A stretch of DNA of 64,000 bases from Prosthecobacter sp. SYSU 5D2 (GCF_039655865.1 NZ_JBBYXL010000007.1:310001-374000), one strand, 5' to 3'. Shown: positions 25,899 through 35,577, counted from the stretch's first letter. Translations and numbers: made by a program. The notes: generated from the letters alone by a model not told the origin.

Positions 25899-27947
25899 AT
25901 GCCGCGTCTCAAGATCCTGCACCCAGATTTGGAGGCTACCGAATATGACATCGGAGACCGGAAGCATGTGAGCATTGGCCGGGATACAGACAACCACATC
26001 ATCCTGGAACACGAAAAAGTCTCCAGGCACCATGCCGAGATCAGGCTGAACAAGTCTAACTGGTGGCTGTCTGACCTGGGCTCTACCAATGGCACTTTTT
26101 GCCAGCAAAAGCCCGTCTCCCGGCAGTGCCTCCAGAATGACGACTCCTTTCAGGTGGCCGATTTTCAGTTTACCCTGGCCATCGCCGCTCCGGTTCCGGC
26201 AGCCCCGCCAAAAACGGCTGTCCCGACCCCCCACAGCACCCCGGCGGCCTCGCCAGAAGTCATCCCCGAAAAACCAGCGCCACCACCCCCGGCGGCCCAA
26301 GTTGCGCCTGCCCCAAAAGGCAGGCTGATCTGGGTCCTTGGCACTGCGGCGCTGGTCATCATGGTTGTCACGGTTTTTGTTAGGCAGCCCCAGCCTCCGC
26401 AATACAGCCCTGCACTTCCAGCGCCCCTCTTCCCGCAGGTCACGCTGGCCGCGGCAGCTGCCAACGTTTCATCGCCGCTGTCCGCTGCCAGGCCACCGCC
26501 CGCTACCGTTACCGCAGCCGCCACGGTGGCCCCACCTCACCCAGAAGCCCAACCGCCGGAAGACATTCTTTACCCGCCCAGGCCTTCCCTGGAAGTGAGC
26601 GGTCCCGTGGTCAGCCCAGACCTCCGCCAGGTGCTCTGTTTTGCCCGCCGCGATGCGGGAGCGACGAGTCTTACGGACGTCTATCTCGGGGACAAGGTCG
26701 TCCGCACCGTCCTCCAGGTGGCTGGGGAAAGTGCGCTCCATTTCTCCGAAGACAGCTCTGCCTGGCTCATCCAGGCCCAGGACGTCGATGGCCGCCAGGC
26801 CCTCCTGCTGCCGGACCGCACCCATGGCCTGGAAGGGGAATTGCAGCATTGGCTTGGCAGCCGCGATTTCAGCACTCTTGCCTACATCACCCGGGCCTCC
26901 GATGAAGACCGTCTTTATCTCAACGACCGGCACATCACCAGCTATCCCCACATCACCAGCCTGCGGCTCTGCGCCGAAGGCCGGCACTGGGCTTACATCG
27001 CCGTCAAATCGCCTCACTCTGATCCTGACGCTCCGCCGCCCGGAGAACGTGTGGTAACCGAGCAGGGACCCGGCGCTATTTACGATCACCTCAGCCACCT
27101 GACCCTAAGCCAAAACGGCAAGCGTGTGGCCTGTGTGGCCCGCTTCCGCTCAGGCAGCCAGCAACTCATTGTGAATGACCGCCCGGTGGACATCCGCAGC
27201 CAGGAGGGCGGGGAGATCTTGCAGGTCGCCCTGGCTCCAGACGGCAGCCGCTTCGCCTGTCTTATCCGGTCTCTGGACGGTGCAGCCACCCTGCATGTGG
27301 AAGGCCAGCCCCCGCTGCCCCTGGACCTCGCGCCGGGTTCAACCGAAGGCGCCCCAGCCTCCCTTCCCCTGCTGAACCGTACGGCCTCCGCCCAGCTCCT
27401 TTTCAGCCCGGACAGCCGTCATGTGGCCGTCGCTTATTCAGCGGCAGGCACAGCCACTGTCTATCTGGATGACCGCCGTCTCGGCACCTACCCAGGTGTG
27501 CAGACAGATTCGCTGCTCTTCAGTCCGGACGGCACCCGGCTCGCGTTCATCTCCCAACATCCCCTTCATGCTCTGGCAGAGAATTCCGATGGCATGCAGA
27601 TCCAGAGTTATTCCGCCATTCTACGGATCAACGATGAGGCCCTGCAAACCATTCCCGCCCTCTGGACCCGCCGCCAGCCTCTGGCCAGCTTATCCCTCGG
27701 CGGCTATACCCAAATCCAATTCTCCCCGGATTCCGCTTCTCTGGCCTGCCTCGCCAGTGAGTATGACCCCAAAAAAGGCCCGCAGCCCAAGCGCCTGCAT
27801 GTCAATGGCAAATGCCCCTCCACCGACACCCCCGCCATCCAAAACCTGTCCTGGGCCGATGAGCATACCGTCATGCTGACTCTCCAGCCGTCTGATACCG
27901 TCAAGACACTGGCAAGGAAAAGCATTCGGGTCGCCAAGCAGCCCTGA
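25899..27947 (+). CDS. FHA domain - transmembrane - beta-propeller-like protein
   Basis: 682 residues from ATG 25899 (MPRLKILHPDLE). The frame is open much further upstream, but that part lies antisense to the FHA-ABC gene. An FHA domain fills residues 1-90 (VSIGRDTDNHIILEHEKVS, then RHHAEIR, then LSDLGSTNGTF). A Pro/Ala linker leads to one membrane helix at about 146-162. Repeated strands with 'LLFSPDGTRLAF' and 'LLFSPDSRHVAVAY' motifs at about 210-680 look like a TolB/WD40-type propeller outside the membrane. It is divergent from the FHA-ABC gene and probably shares its promoter region. Function unknown. Confidence 0.75.
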   Translation: MPRLKILHPDLEATEYDIGDRKHVSIGRDTDNHIILEHEKVSRHHAEIRLNKSNWWLSDLGSTNGTFCQQKPVSRQCLQNDDSFQVADFQFTLAIAAPVPAAPPKTAVPTPHSTPAASPEVIPEKPAPPPPAAQVAPAPKGRLIWVLGTAALVIMVVTVFVRQPQPPQYSPALPAPLFPQVTLAAAAANVSSPLSAARPPPATVTAAATVAPPHPEAQPPEDILYPPRPSLEVSGPVVSPDLRQVLCFARRDAGATSLTDVYLGDKVVRTVLQVAGESALHFSEDSSAWLIQAQDVDGRQALLLPDRTHGLEGELQHWLGSRDFSTLAYITRASDEDRLYLNDRHITSYPHITSLRLCAEGRHWAYIAVKSPHSDPDAPPPGERVVTEQGPGAIYDHLSHLTLSQNGKRVACVARFRSGSQQLIVNDRPVDIRSQEGGEILQVALAPDGSRFACLIRSLDGAATLHVEGQPPLPLDLAPGSTEGAPASLPLLNRTASAQLLFSPDSRHVAVAYSAAGTATVYLDDRRLGTYPGVQTDSLLFSPDGTRLAFISQHPLHALAENSDGMQIQSYSAILRINDEALQTIPALWTRRQPLASLSLGGYTQIQFSPDSASLACLASEYDPKKGPQPKRLHVNGKCPSTDTPAIQNLSWADEHTVMLTLQPSDTVKTLARKSIRVAKQP

Positions 27948-27958
27948 GAGCTCATATC

Positions 27959-29245
27959 CTAATTGAGCGGGGCCGGAAGCAAGGCCGCACGGAAACCGAC
28001 CCTGCCGGTAAATTCCGTGATGGAGCTGCCAACGACTTTGGCGTCATTCCCCATTTTGACAAAGGTGCGGCTGTCCGGCACCTGCTTGGGCCGCGTATCC
28101 GCCTCCGAGGACCCGGGTGAGGAACCAAAGATAACCCGGTATCCCGCATTGGAGGAATCTGACATCAACTCGCTCACCCCGCCTTGCAGATTTTCCAGGC
28201 CCAGCCCCTGTGCATTGGATGTCTGGCGGGCATACTGCCATTGCCCAGATGAGGGAAGCTGATAGGCCCAGCCTTCCGGGCTGAGCTGGCCGCTGGTCAT
28301 GGCTCCGGCAGAGCGCTCATTCTGGCTCAGCACTTTGCAGAATTTATCAGCCTCAGAGAACAGGATCCTGTACACGATGCCTTCATCATCTGCGGTGCAG
28401 TTGTTGCTTTCAGCAGGCAGCACTTGTTTGAGTTCCGTCATTTTCACTTCCGTCCGCCCGATCCAAAATCCGCTGTCTTTGAAAGGCACCCACACCATTT
28501 CCATGCCGACACTGTTGGTGAAGTTTTTTCCAGGAACAGCGCGCAGGGAACCCTGCATCAGACCCATGATTGCCGCCTTCAACGCCGCTATCTCTTCATC
28601 CTTCAGGCTGGACAGATCCAGGTTGGAGACCAGTTCCATCTCTTTTTGCTCCACCCCGTTTTTCAGGGACACCAGCATGGATTTCCGTTCTTCCAGGGTC
28701 TTCTTCAATCCGCTCTTTTCCTGCTCGGCCTGCTGGATCACCTGCTGCCGCCTTTTTTCCAGCAGTTCTGCGGCTTCTATCTCCGCCTTGGAGGGTTCGC
28801 TCGCAGGGGCGCTCCAGGCATTGCTGACCAGGCTCAGATCCGCCCCGGTCAGGCCTAGCTCCTGCCAGGCAGGAGGCTTTGCCAAGTAGGTCTTCAGAAG
28901 CTCCTCTTCCGGCAGGGGCGCGCCTGCGTCTTCCTGCTGCTTGCGCATGGCGGCCTGCTGGTCCTCATGACGTTTTTGCAACTGCGTGCTCTCCAGTTTC
29001 ACCTGCTGCAGCTTTTCTCCAGCCTGCTTCTGGGCCAGGGTCAGCCGGTTCAGCTCTTCCTTCAAAGCTGCCGCAGGGTCATCCTTGGGCAGGGCGAGCG
29101 TCAAGGACTTCGAGGCAGGCACCCACACCTCTTTCGTTGCCCCCGGGGCCATCATCAGATATCCGCCGCCCAGCGCTGAGCCAAAGGCCAGAAGCCCGGC
29201 GCTGCCAAGCTGCCAGGGGAGGATTCTGAAGGTTTGTAAAAACAT
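27959..29245 (-). CDS. Membrane-anchored coiled-coil protein with degenerate FGE-sulfatase (SUMF1-like) domain
   Basis: 428 residues. One N-terminal membrane helix (about 10-33) is followed by a long coiled coil (about 58-235, rich in E/K/Q/L). The C-terminal 185 residues resemble the formylglycine-generating-enzyme fold: NSVGMEMVWVP, then FWIGRTEVKM, a GVSELMSD segment where GNVWEW is usual, and a terminal GRVGFRAAL. The RGGSW segment and obvious catalytic Cys pair are lacking, so it is likely a non-catalytic binding version. It is the second gene of a pair on the minus strand, three bases after the preceding stop. Confidence 0.65.
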   Translation of the reverse strand: MFLQTFRILPWQLGSAGLLAFGSALGGGYLMMAPGATKEVWVPASKSLTLALPKDDPAAALKEELNRLTLAQKQAGEKLQQVKLESTQLQKRHEDQQAAMRKQQEDAGAPLPEEELLKTYLAKPPAWQELGLTGADLSLVSNAWSAPASEPSKAEIEAAELLEKRRQQVIQQAEQEKSGLKKTLEERKSMLVSLKNGVEQKEMELVSNLDLSSLKDEEIAALKAAIMGLMQGSLRAVPGKNFTNSVGMEMVWVPFKDSGFWIGRTEVKMTELKQVLPAESNNCTADDEGIVYRILFSEADKFCKVLSQNERSAGAMTSGQLSPEGWAYQLPSSGQWQYARQTSNAQGLGLENLQGGVSELMSDSSNAGYRVIFGSSPGSSEADTRPKQVPDSRTFVKMGNDAKVVGSSITEFTGRVGFRAALLPAPLN

Positions 29246-29248
29246 GGC

Positions 29249-30145
29249 TCAGGGCACAGTTGCGCCAGGACTGGCGGGGTTGTTGCTGCCATTTTCAGCA
29301 GCGGCTCCCGTTTCGCTTTTCTGGATGGCTTCTTCCAGCCGGTTTTCCGCCTCTTCCACGGCTGCCATCAGCTTGGTTCGCGCTTCCGGTTCCAGCTTGC
29401 GGGCTTCCGCCACCAGGGTATCCAGCTCCGCCAGGCGTGTTTTGGCCTCATCCATCCGCGCATAGTTGCCCGCATTGCCCGGCTGCTGGCTCCACGCGGT
29501 CCATTCATCCTGGATGACTTTGAGCTCAGCGTAAGTTTCCCGCGCGCTTTTGATTTTTCCTGCCGCTTCGGCCGTCAGCGCTTCCCACTCCTGCTGCCAT
29601 GCCGCCAGGGTCTTCTCGTTCAAATCATCGCCGCCGACCGGCACCATGCCCGCCATGTCAGCCGCCGCTTTTTTAGCCCCCAAAAGCGCCTCCGCCGACT
29701 GGCTCAGCTGTTTCAGGACCGCCAGCTTGGCTTCCGCCAGCCGCTTGCGTCCGGCGGTGTCCATCAGGGGACTGCCCTGCGTGGCCATCAGTGCCTCCAG
29801 CCGCTTCTTCAAGTCAGCCATGTTCTTCGTCTCAATGGCGATCTGTTCTTCCAGCTTGCTGACCTCCGCCTGCACCAGAGCTTTCTGAGTTTCGATCTCC
29901 GACACATCCTCCCCCTCGCTTGTCGCCGATTCCAGCGCCGCATGCATGAAGGGCAGGGAGCCTCCGCCGCTGAGCAGCGCCAGGGCCTGCGGGCTCTTCT
30001 CAGGCTCCACCAGCCGTCCTACCGCGCTCCATCCTGCCATCAAGGAGATGCCAAAGCCCAGCGTCCAGACAGCCAGCACTGGCGGTGAACGCCAGTTCAC
30101 CGCCTCCGCCTTGGGCAGGGGCATGTCTTCAGTGCCGGATGACAT
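29249..30145 (-). CDS. Membrane-anchored coiled-coil protein of unknown function
   Basis: 298 residues. One membrane helix near 22-42 (VLAVWTLGFGISLMAGWSAV) precedes a long charged helical region (about 82-285) with heptad-like Leu/Ala spacing. The tail is low-complexity. The design (short cytoplasmic N terminus, one helix, long coiled coil) mirrors the gene directly downstream, with which it is surely cotranscribed. I do not recognise the family. Placement beside FHA, vWA and T6SS genes suggests an envelope-spanning scaffold, which is inference. Confidence 0.6.
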   Translation of the reverse strand: MSSGTEDMPLPKAEAVNWRSPPVLAVWTLGFGISLMAGWSAVGRLVEPEKSPQALALLSGGGSLPFMHAALESATSEGEDVSEIETQKALVQAEVSKLEEQIAIETKNMADLKKRLEALMATQGSPLMDTAGRKRLAEAKLAVLKQLSQSAEALLGAKKAAADMAGMVPVGGDDLNEKTLAAWQQEWEALTAEAAGKIKSARETYAELKVIQDEWTAWSQQPGNAGNYARMDEAKTRLAELDTLVAEARKLEPEARTKLMAAVEEAENRLEEAIQKSETGAAAENGSNNPASPGATVP

Positions 30146-30238
30146 CAGGACTTTATCCTATGACTCACACCCTGCCAGTGCAAGGATGGAGTCGTGCCGC
30201 ACATGACAAGCTGGGAAAATTCCCAAGTTTTTCTGAAA

Positions 30239-30270
30239 ACCTGCGCCGCCAGCAACCCGGTGGCGCAGGT
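30239..30270 (-). terminator. Rho-independent-type terminator of tpiA
   Basis: Arms 30239-30250 and 30259-30270 pair over 12 positions, one of them G-T, with an 8-base loop. Read on the minus strand it is followed by TTTT. It lies about 20 bases beyond the tpiA stop. Confidence 0.7.
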
Positions 30271-30290
30271 CAAAAAGACCTTTTACGAAA

Positions 30291-31088
30291 CTACGCCTGC
30301 TGGGCGTTGATCCAGTCGATCGAAGCCCGGCAAATTTCCCAGAAGCTGCCGCTTTCCAGGCTGGCACCGCCCACCAGAGCACCGTCCACATCCTTCTGGC
30401 TGATCAGTTCGCCCATGTTGTTAGGCTTCACGCTGCCGCCATACTGGATGCGCAGCTTCTGCGCGGTGTCTTCACCAAACATGTCCGTGAGCACACTGCG
30501 GGTAAAGGCATGCGCTTCCTGGGCCTGCTGCGGGCTGGCCGTGCGGCCGGTGCCGATGGCCCAGACGGGCTCATAAGCAATCACGCAGTCCAGCACACGG
30601 CGGGCGCCCACTTCGGCCAATGACTCGCGAAGCTGGCTTTCCAGCACCTTTTCGATGAGGCCGCCATCCCGCTCTTCTAGAGTTTCACCAATGCAAAGAA
30701 TGGGGTGCAAGCGGGCTTCCAATGCCGCCAGCAGCTTGGCGTTCACGACTGCGTTCGTCTCGCCATAAAGGCTGCGGCGCTCGCTATGGCCCAGGATGAC
30801 GTGCTTGCAGCCGCACTCCAGAATCATCCGCGCGCTGATCTCGCCCGTATAGGCTCCGGCAGGGTGCTGGCTCATGTTTTGGGCGGCCAGTTCCACGCAG
30901 TCTTCCTGTGCATTTTTCAGCACTTCCTGGGCACGGGCAAGGCTGACGGAAGGCGGCGCGATGACGATCTGCACCGGGCATTTTTCCGGCACCAGGCGGG
31001 AGAAGGCACGGAGAAAGTCATCCGTCTCCTGGGGCGTCATGTGCATCTTCCAGTTGGCGGCGATGATAGGCTTGCGAACGTGTGTCAT
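30291..31088 (-). CDS. tpiA: Triosephosphate isomerase
   Basis: 265 residues. Catalytic motifs are intact: ANWKMH (Lys), ILGHSERR (His) and AYEPVWAIGTG (Glu and loop 6). The enzyme interconverts dihydroxyacetone phosphate and glyceraldehyde 3-phosphate in glycolysis and gluconeogenesis. It lies 123 bases downstream of pgk on the same strand, a common pairing, and a hairpin terminator follows it. Confidence 0.97.
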   Translation of the reverse strand: MTHVRKPIIAANWKMHMTPQETDDFLRAFSRLVPEKCPVQIVIAPPSVSLARAQEVLKNAQEDCVELAAQNMSQHPAGAYTGEISARMILECGCKHVILGHSERRSLYGETNAVVNAKLLAALEARLHPILCIGETLEERDGGLIEKVLESQLRESLAEVGARRVLDCVIAYEPVWAIGTGRTASPQQAQEAHAFTRSVLTDMFGEDTAQKLRIQYGGSVKPNNMGELISQKDVDGALVGGASLESGSFWEICRASIDWINAQQA

Positions 31089-31211
31089 AGGTGAGGTGAG
31101 TGTTGAATGGATGTCCCGCTGTCGGGAGGTTTGGGCAGAGGTTGTTATTCCGGCAGACCGTGGCGGGCGGAGTTTCGGGAACCGCCAACCACAGCCAAAT
31201 TCAGCATCGTT

Positions 31212-32426
31212 TCATTTCTCCTGCAGGCAGGCCACCCCCGGAAGGACTTTACCCTCAAGGAGTTCCAGAGAGGCACCGCCACCTGTCGAAATGAAAGTCA
31301 TCTTGTCATCCAGCTTGGCTTTTTTGACCGCCTTCACGCTGTCGCCACCGCCGATGATGGTCTTCGCAGCGGAGTTCTCAGCGATGGCCGCAGCCACATC
31401 AAAGGAGCCTTTGGCCGATTCCTTGATCTCAAAAACGCCCATCGGGCCGTTCCAGATCACGGTCTTCGCCTTGGCGATTTCTTCAGAAAAAAGCTTCACG
31501 GATTCCGGCCCGATGTCCACACCTTCCCAGCCGTCCGGGATGTCTTCATTCACGCCCGTGTACTTCGTATTGCCCAGCTTCTTGGCATCAAAATCAAACG
31601 CATCTGTGATCAGCGCATCCACGGGAATCAGCAGCTTCACACCGCGCTCCTTGGCCTTGTCAATCGCCGCCTGGGCGATGGGCTCCCACTCGGCCTTATA
31701 CAGGCTTTTGCCAATCGTGATGCCCTGCACCAGCTTGCGGAAAGTATAGGCCATGCCGCCGCCGATGATGATTGTGTCCGCCTTTTCCAGCAGACGGTTG
31801 ATGACACCGATCTTGTCGCTGACCTTTGCACCACCCAGGATCACCACAAACGGACGCTCCGGGTTCTCCAGTTCGTCGTGCAGGTAAGTCAGCTCCTTCT
31901 CCATCAGCAGACCGGAAACCGCTGGCAGATGATCCGCAACACCCGCTGTGGAGCTGTGCGCCCGGTGGGCCGAGCCAAAGGCATCATTCACAAAAATCTC
32001 GGCCAGGTCCGCCAGCCCCTTGGCCAGTTCCGCGTCGTTTTTCTCTTCACCGGCATGGAAGCGGGTGTTTTCCAGCAGCAGCACGCCGCCGGCAGGCAGC
32101 GCCAGGGCCTTCGCCTTCGCCGCTTCACCCGTGGTTTCTTCAGAAAACTCCACCGGGCAGCCCAGCAGCTCGCTCAGCGCCGGGGCGACCGGGGCCAGGG
32201 ACTGCTTCGGATCGCGCTGTCCCTTCGGGCGGCCCAGATGGCTGCAGAGGATCACCTTCGCGCCTTTTTCAATGAGGTACTTCAGCGTCGGCAGCGTCTC
32301 CTGGATGCGCGTCGCGTCCGTGATCACCATCGCACCGTCTTTCTCGTCGAGGGGCACGTTGAAGTCCACACGGACGAGGACGCGTTTGTTGCTCAGTTCG
32401 ATGTCGCGGATGGTCTTTTTGGGCAT
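31212..32426 (-). CDS. pgk: Phosphoglycerate kinase
   Basis: 404 residues, full length. [14 protein letters not shown] at the N terminus, SHLGRPKG substrate-binding segment, a domain-linker hinge near 180-200 ([15 protein letters not shown]) and the C-terminal [11 protein letters not shown] nucleotide loop are all present. It makes ATP from 1,3-bisphosphoglycerate. The gene heads a pgk-tpiA unit on the minus strand. Confidence 0.97.
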   Translation of the reverse strand: MPKKTIRDIELSNKRVLVRVDFNVPLDEKDGAMVITDATRIQETLPTLKYLIEKGAKVILCSHLGRPKGQRDPKQSLAPVAPALSELLGCPVEFSEETTGEAAKAKALALPAGGVLLLENTRFHAGEEKNDAELAKGLADLAEIFVNDAFGSAHRAHSSTAGVADHLPAVSGLLMEKELTYLHDELENPERPFVVILGGAKVSDKIGVINRLLEKADTIIIGGGMAYTFRKLVQGITIGKSLYKAEWEPIAQAAIDKAKERGVKLLIPVDALITDAFDFDAKKLGNTKYTGVNEDIPDGWEGVDIGPESVKLFSEEIAKAKTVIWNGPMGVFEIKESAKGSFDVAAAIAENSAAKTIIGGGDSVKAVKKAKLDDKMTFISTGGGASLELLEGKVLPGVACLQEK

Positions 32427-32542
32427 GATTCAGAAGGGTAAGTTAAGCCCGCCAGGCAAGGCGGGGCGTGATGTTTAGCACAGAGCGTGCAGGGTGCTCG
32501 TAAAAATTTCGTTCCCCGTCCCCGCCTCCGAGGACGCACCCT

Positions 32543-33025
32543 TCACTCCTCCCCCTCAAAATATTCCACCGCTTTCATCTCAAACACCTTCTTCTGCGGC
32601 TTCACCAGCCACTTGCCCGAGTCCGGATAATGGATCACATCCGCCTGCGGCTGGTCCGCGATGACCATGAAGGTCAGGTCCTCCTCCCCGTCGTTAATGA
32701 TCTGATGTGCCTCCCCCGGCGGAAACACCAGGTAATCCCCCGCCCGGATCCCCTCCTTCCCCTCCGCCCCACGCACCTGGCCCCTGCCTGAAAGGATGTA
32801 ATAAGCCTCCCACTGCGCCGAGTGCTCATGCAGAGGAAAATTCATCTTCCCGGGTGCCACCCGGTGGATCTCCACCTCAAACGGATGCCCCCCGCCCCAA
32901 GTCCCCACATCCTTCCCACCCCCCGCCCCCTGCGAAAGCGCCCTTCGCATCACCCCATACTTGCCCTTCGGTGAGCTTTGAGTCGTCCAGGGCAGATCTT
33001 CAGCGTGCGTGAGGTTCATGGGCAT
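32543..33025 (-). CDS. Single-domain cupin protein
   Basis: 160 residues. A cupin core runs from about 48 to 122: VEIHRVAPGKMNFPLHEHS with a partly conserved metal-binding motif 1 (H-x-H), an E-A-Y-Y-I-L-S-G-R-G strand, then GDYLVFPPGEAHQI with the His of motif 2. Such proteins bind a metal and small ligands or act as isomerases or dioxygenases; the reaction cannot be told from sequence. It is separated from pgk by about 115 bases and diverges from the hydrolase gene at 33161. Confidence 0.8.
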   Translation of the reverse strand: MPMNLTHAEDLPWTTQSSPKGKYGVMRRALSQGAGGGKDVGTWGGGHPFEVEIHRVAPGKMNFPLHEHSAQWEAYYILSGRGQVRGAEGKEGIRAGDYLVFPPGEAHQIINDGEEDLTFMVIADQPQADVIHYPDSGKWLVKPQKKVFEMKAVEYFEGEE

Positions 33026-33160
33026 GAGGATTTACAATGATGAAACGGACCGGCGCTGGCAACCCCTGATAAGACCCTATTCAAACACCCCCAAAACCCG
33101 CTGCGACAAATTCCTCTGCGCTTCGTTACCAGCGCTCTCTTCTTAACCCACGCCCCTTCC

Positions 33161-34099
33161 ATGAGCCGCCCCCTTTTCCTCCTCGCCCTCAACAGTCTAC
33201 TGCTCCTTTCCACTGCGCTCGCCGCTCCAAAAGGTGTCTCTACCAAAGTGCCGCGCTTCCCTGAGGACCTCAAAATCATCAACAACATCGTCTTCAAAGA
33301 AGCCGGTGGCCGAAAGCTGGACCTCATGCTTTTCCAGCCTGCGGAGAAGAAATTCGAAAAGGCCCCCCTCGTCGTTTACATCCACGGCGGCGGCTGGGGC
33401 GGCGGTGACAAATACAAAGTTCTCCGCCAGGACATCATCGGCGTCGTCCGCAGCCTCAATCAGCATGGCATCGCCTGCGCCAGCATCGAGTACCGCCTGG
33501 TGGACGGAAAACCCACCACCGCCAACGATGCCGTGGCCGACTGCAAAGACGCCGTCCGTTTCCTGGCCCGGCATGCTGCCGAATACGGTCTCGATCCGGA
33601 CCGCATCGGCACCTTCGGCTCCTCCGCCGGCGGCCATCTCACCCTTGTCACCGCCCTTGGCCAGGAGGCTGATTATCCCTGCGATCCCACCATCTCTGGC
33701 CCGCCTGTCCAGGTCCGCTGCGTGGCCTCGTATTATCCCCTCGTCTCCTTTGTGGATCGCGAGCTCATGAAGGGCAGCAACTTTGAGCGCCCCCAGCGCC
33801 TCCTCCCCCTCCTCGGCGGGCCGCTGGAGGAAAAACGCGACCTCGCCCTGAAGCTCAGCCCCATCGAGCTCCTCCGCCCGGGCAGCCCGCCCATCTTCGT
33901 CGCCCATGGCGATGCCGATGTCGTCCTCAACCACAGCAACGCCCTCGCCCTCCGCGATGCCGCCACCGCCAAGGGCATCCCCATCGAGTGCCTCATCTCC
34001 AAAGGCGCCGGTCACGGCTTTAGTGGCGACAACATCCAGCCCGCCCTCGCCGAAATCCAGGCTCGTACCGTCGCCTTCTTACTGAAGCACCTCGAGTAG
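33161..34099 (+). CDS. Exported alpha/beta hydrolase (BD-FAE/acetyl-esterase type)
   Basis: 312 residues. A short signal peptide (LFLLALNSLLLLSTALAA) is followed by an alpha/beta hydrolase core: oxyanion motif VYIHGGGWGGGD at about 71-82, nucleophile elbow GSSAGGH near 150-156, an Asp in HGDADVVL near 247 and the terminal His in KGAGHGFSG near 285. HGGGW places it in the hormone-sensitive-lipase/BD-FAE group often acting on acetylated carbohydrates or small esters. It stands alone on + with its own upstream region. Confidence 0.86.
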   Translation: MSRPLFLLALNSLLLLSTALAAPKGVSTKVPRFPEDLKIINNIVFKEAGGRKLDLMLFQPAEKKFEKAPLVVYIHGGGWGGGDKYKVLRQDIIGVVRSLNQHGIACASIEYRLVDGKPTTANDAVADCKDAVRFLARHAAEYGLDPDRIGTFGSSAGGHLTLVTALGQEADYPCDPTISGPPVQVRCVASYYPLVSFVDRELMKGSNFERPQRLLPLLGGPLEEKRDLALKLSPIELLRPGSPPIFVAHGDADVVLNHSNALALRDAATAKGIPIECLISKGAGHGFSGDNIQPALAEIQARTVAFLLKHLE

Positions 34100-34286
34100 C
34101 ACCGTTGGGTCCCCACTGGCCTCCCGAGCGCGGCCCCAGGCACTGTGTTCCTCCCTAGAAGCCTGGCACCAGCTCTCTACTTCATTAATGATATATTATA
34201 TTATCTAACATCATATTTGTCTCCCGCTCCAGAAACATGCACCTCAATTCCTAAATCCGCCCTTGATTCTGCCGCGTACCGATTAC

Positions 34287-34309
34287 ATTAGAATCATTCC
34301 AATTCTAAT
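34287..34309. promoter_or_regulatory. Perfect dyad upstream of the Fur-family gene, candidate operator
   Basis: ATTAGAAT, 7 bases, ATTCTAAT: an 8-7-8 perfect inverted repeat ending 12 bases before ATG 34322. Size, AT content and layout are like Fur/PerR-family boxes. It probably mediates autoregulation and control of the suf genes downstream. An AT-rich stretch at 34180-34220 upstream may hold the promoter. Confidence 0.7.
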
Positions 34310-34321
34310 TCTAACCTAACT

Positions 34322-34777
34322 ATGGCGACCCCATCCCCACGTTCTACCCCCAAGCCCAGCGGCCTGGACTGCCGTCTGGCCGTGCTGGGCACCGATGCCC
34401 GCCTCACCCCGCACCGGCGGGAAGTTTTCCAGGCCCTGGCTGAGTCCAACGACCACCCCACTGCCTACGACCTCTTTGCCAAGGTCAAAGAGCGCTCTCC
34501 CAGCATCTCCCTGGCCACCGTCTATAACTGTCTCGAACACCTGACCAGCCACGGCCTCATCCGCCAGGTCCAGCTGGAGCGCGGTCAGTCCCGCTACTGC
34601 GCGAATCTGCACGAGCACGTCCACTTCCACTGCGAGACCTGCGGCAAGGTCATTGACGCCCATCCTGCCGCCGACTTCGACCCCGCCAAATTCTGGAACC
34701 TGCCCACCGGCACCAAGGTCACCCGCATGGACATCGCCATCCACGGCACCTGCTCCGCCTGCGTCAGCAAATCATAA
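34322..34777 (+). CDS. Fur/PerR-family metal-dependent repressor heading the suf cluster
   Basis: 151 residues. A winged-helix N-terminal domain (RLTPHRREVFQAL, HPTAYDLFAKV, SLATVYNCLEHL) is followed by the metal-binding dimerisation domain HVHFHCETCGKVID and a C-terminal CSAC. Two CxxC pairs give the structural Zn site. At the place where PerR has an Asp metal ligand before its HxH, I read Cys in RYCANLH, so it may be neither classical Fur nor PerR; this alignment is from memory. It precedes sufC by 36 bases and has a perfect dyad upstream, so it likely controls Fe-S assembly in response to iron or peroxide. Confidence 0.85.
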   Translation: MATPSPRSTPKPSGLDCRLAVLGTDARLTPHRREVFQALAESNDHPTAYDLFAKVKERSPSISLATVYNCLEHLTSHGLIRQVQLERGQSRYCANLHEHVHFHCETCGKVIDAHPAADFDPAKFWNLPTGTKVTRMDIAIHGTCSACVSKS

Positions 34778-34813
34778 ATTATAAATCGTAAGTCATAAAT
34801 TTTCCCCTCCCTC

Positions 34814-35569
34814 ATGTCCCTCGAAATCAAAGCACTCCACGCCCAGATCCCCGGCCGCGAAATCCTCAAAGGCCTCAACCTCACGATTAATCCTGGTGAA
34901 GTTCACGCCATCATGGGCCCCAATGGCTCCGGCAAAAGCACCCTGAGCAAGGTCCTCTGTGGCCACGAAGACTACGAAGTCACCGGCGGCGAAGTCCTCC
35001 TGGATGGCGAAAACATCCTGGACATGGCCGTGGATGCCCGCAGCCGCGCCGGCCTCTTCCTGGCCTTCCAGTATCCGCATGAGATCCCCGGCGTCAGCAA
35101 CGCCAACTTCCTCCGCGCCGCCCTCAAGGCCCGCCTGCCGAAAGGCGAGGACATTGATGCCATCAAATTTTACAAGCAGCTCTATGCACGCATGGACCAG
35201 CTGGAAATGGACCGCAGCTTCACCGGCCGCAGCGTCAACGAAGGCTTCTCCGGCGGCGAGAAAAAGCGCAACGAGATCCTCCAGCTCATGATGCTGGAGC
35301 CCAAGTACGCCATCCTTGATGAAACCGATTCCGGCCTCGACATTGATGCCCTCAAGGTTGTCTCCCGCGGCGTCAACGCCATGCGCAGCGAGAACCGCGG
35401 TTTCCTCGTCATCACCCATTACCAGCGCCTGCTGAACTACATCCAGCCCGACATCGTCCACGTCATGATGGACGGCCAGATCGTCCACACCGGCGGTAAG
35501 GAACTCGCCCTCAAGCTCGAAGAAAAAGGCTACGACTGGGTCAAGGAAGAGCTGCTCGCGGCTGCCTAA
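34814..35569 (+). CDS. sufC: Fe-S cluster assembly ATPase SufC
   Basis: 251 residues, standard. Walker [10 protein letters not shown] near 35-43, signature [11 protein letters not shown] near 143-153 and Walker [17 protein letters not shown] are typical of SufC, whose DETDSGLD differs from transporter ATPases. SufC works with SufB and SufD as the SufBC2D scaffold that builds Fe-S clusters. It is separated from sufB by an extra gene, unlike the usual order. Confidence 0.96.
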   Translation: MSLEIKALHAQIPGREILKGLNLTINPGEVHAIMGPNGSGKSTLSKVLCGHEDYEVTGGEVLLDGENILDMAVDARSRAGLFLAFQYPHEIPGVSNANFLRAALKARLPKGEDIDAIKFYKQLYARMDQLEMDRSFTGRSVNEGFSGGEKKRNEILQLMMLEPKYAILDETDSGLDIDALKVVSRGVNAMRSENRGFLVITHYQRLLNYIQPDIVHVMMDGQIVHTGGKELALKLEEKGYDWVKEELLAAA

Positions 35570-35577
35570 CCAATTTG

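Noticed and set aside
31107..32441. Long + strand open frame over pgk
   Set aside because: Shadow of pgk, which is unambiguous on the minus strand.
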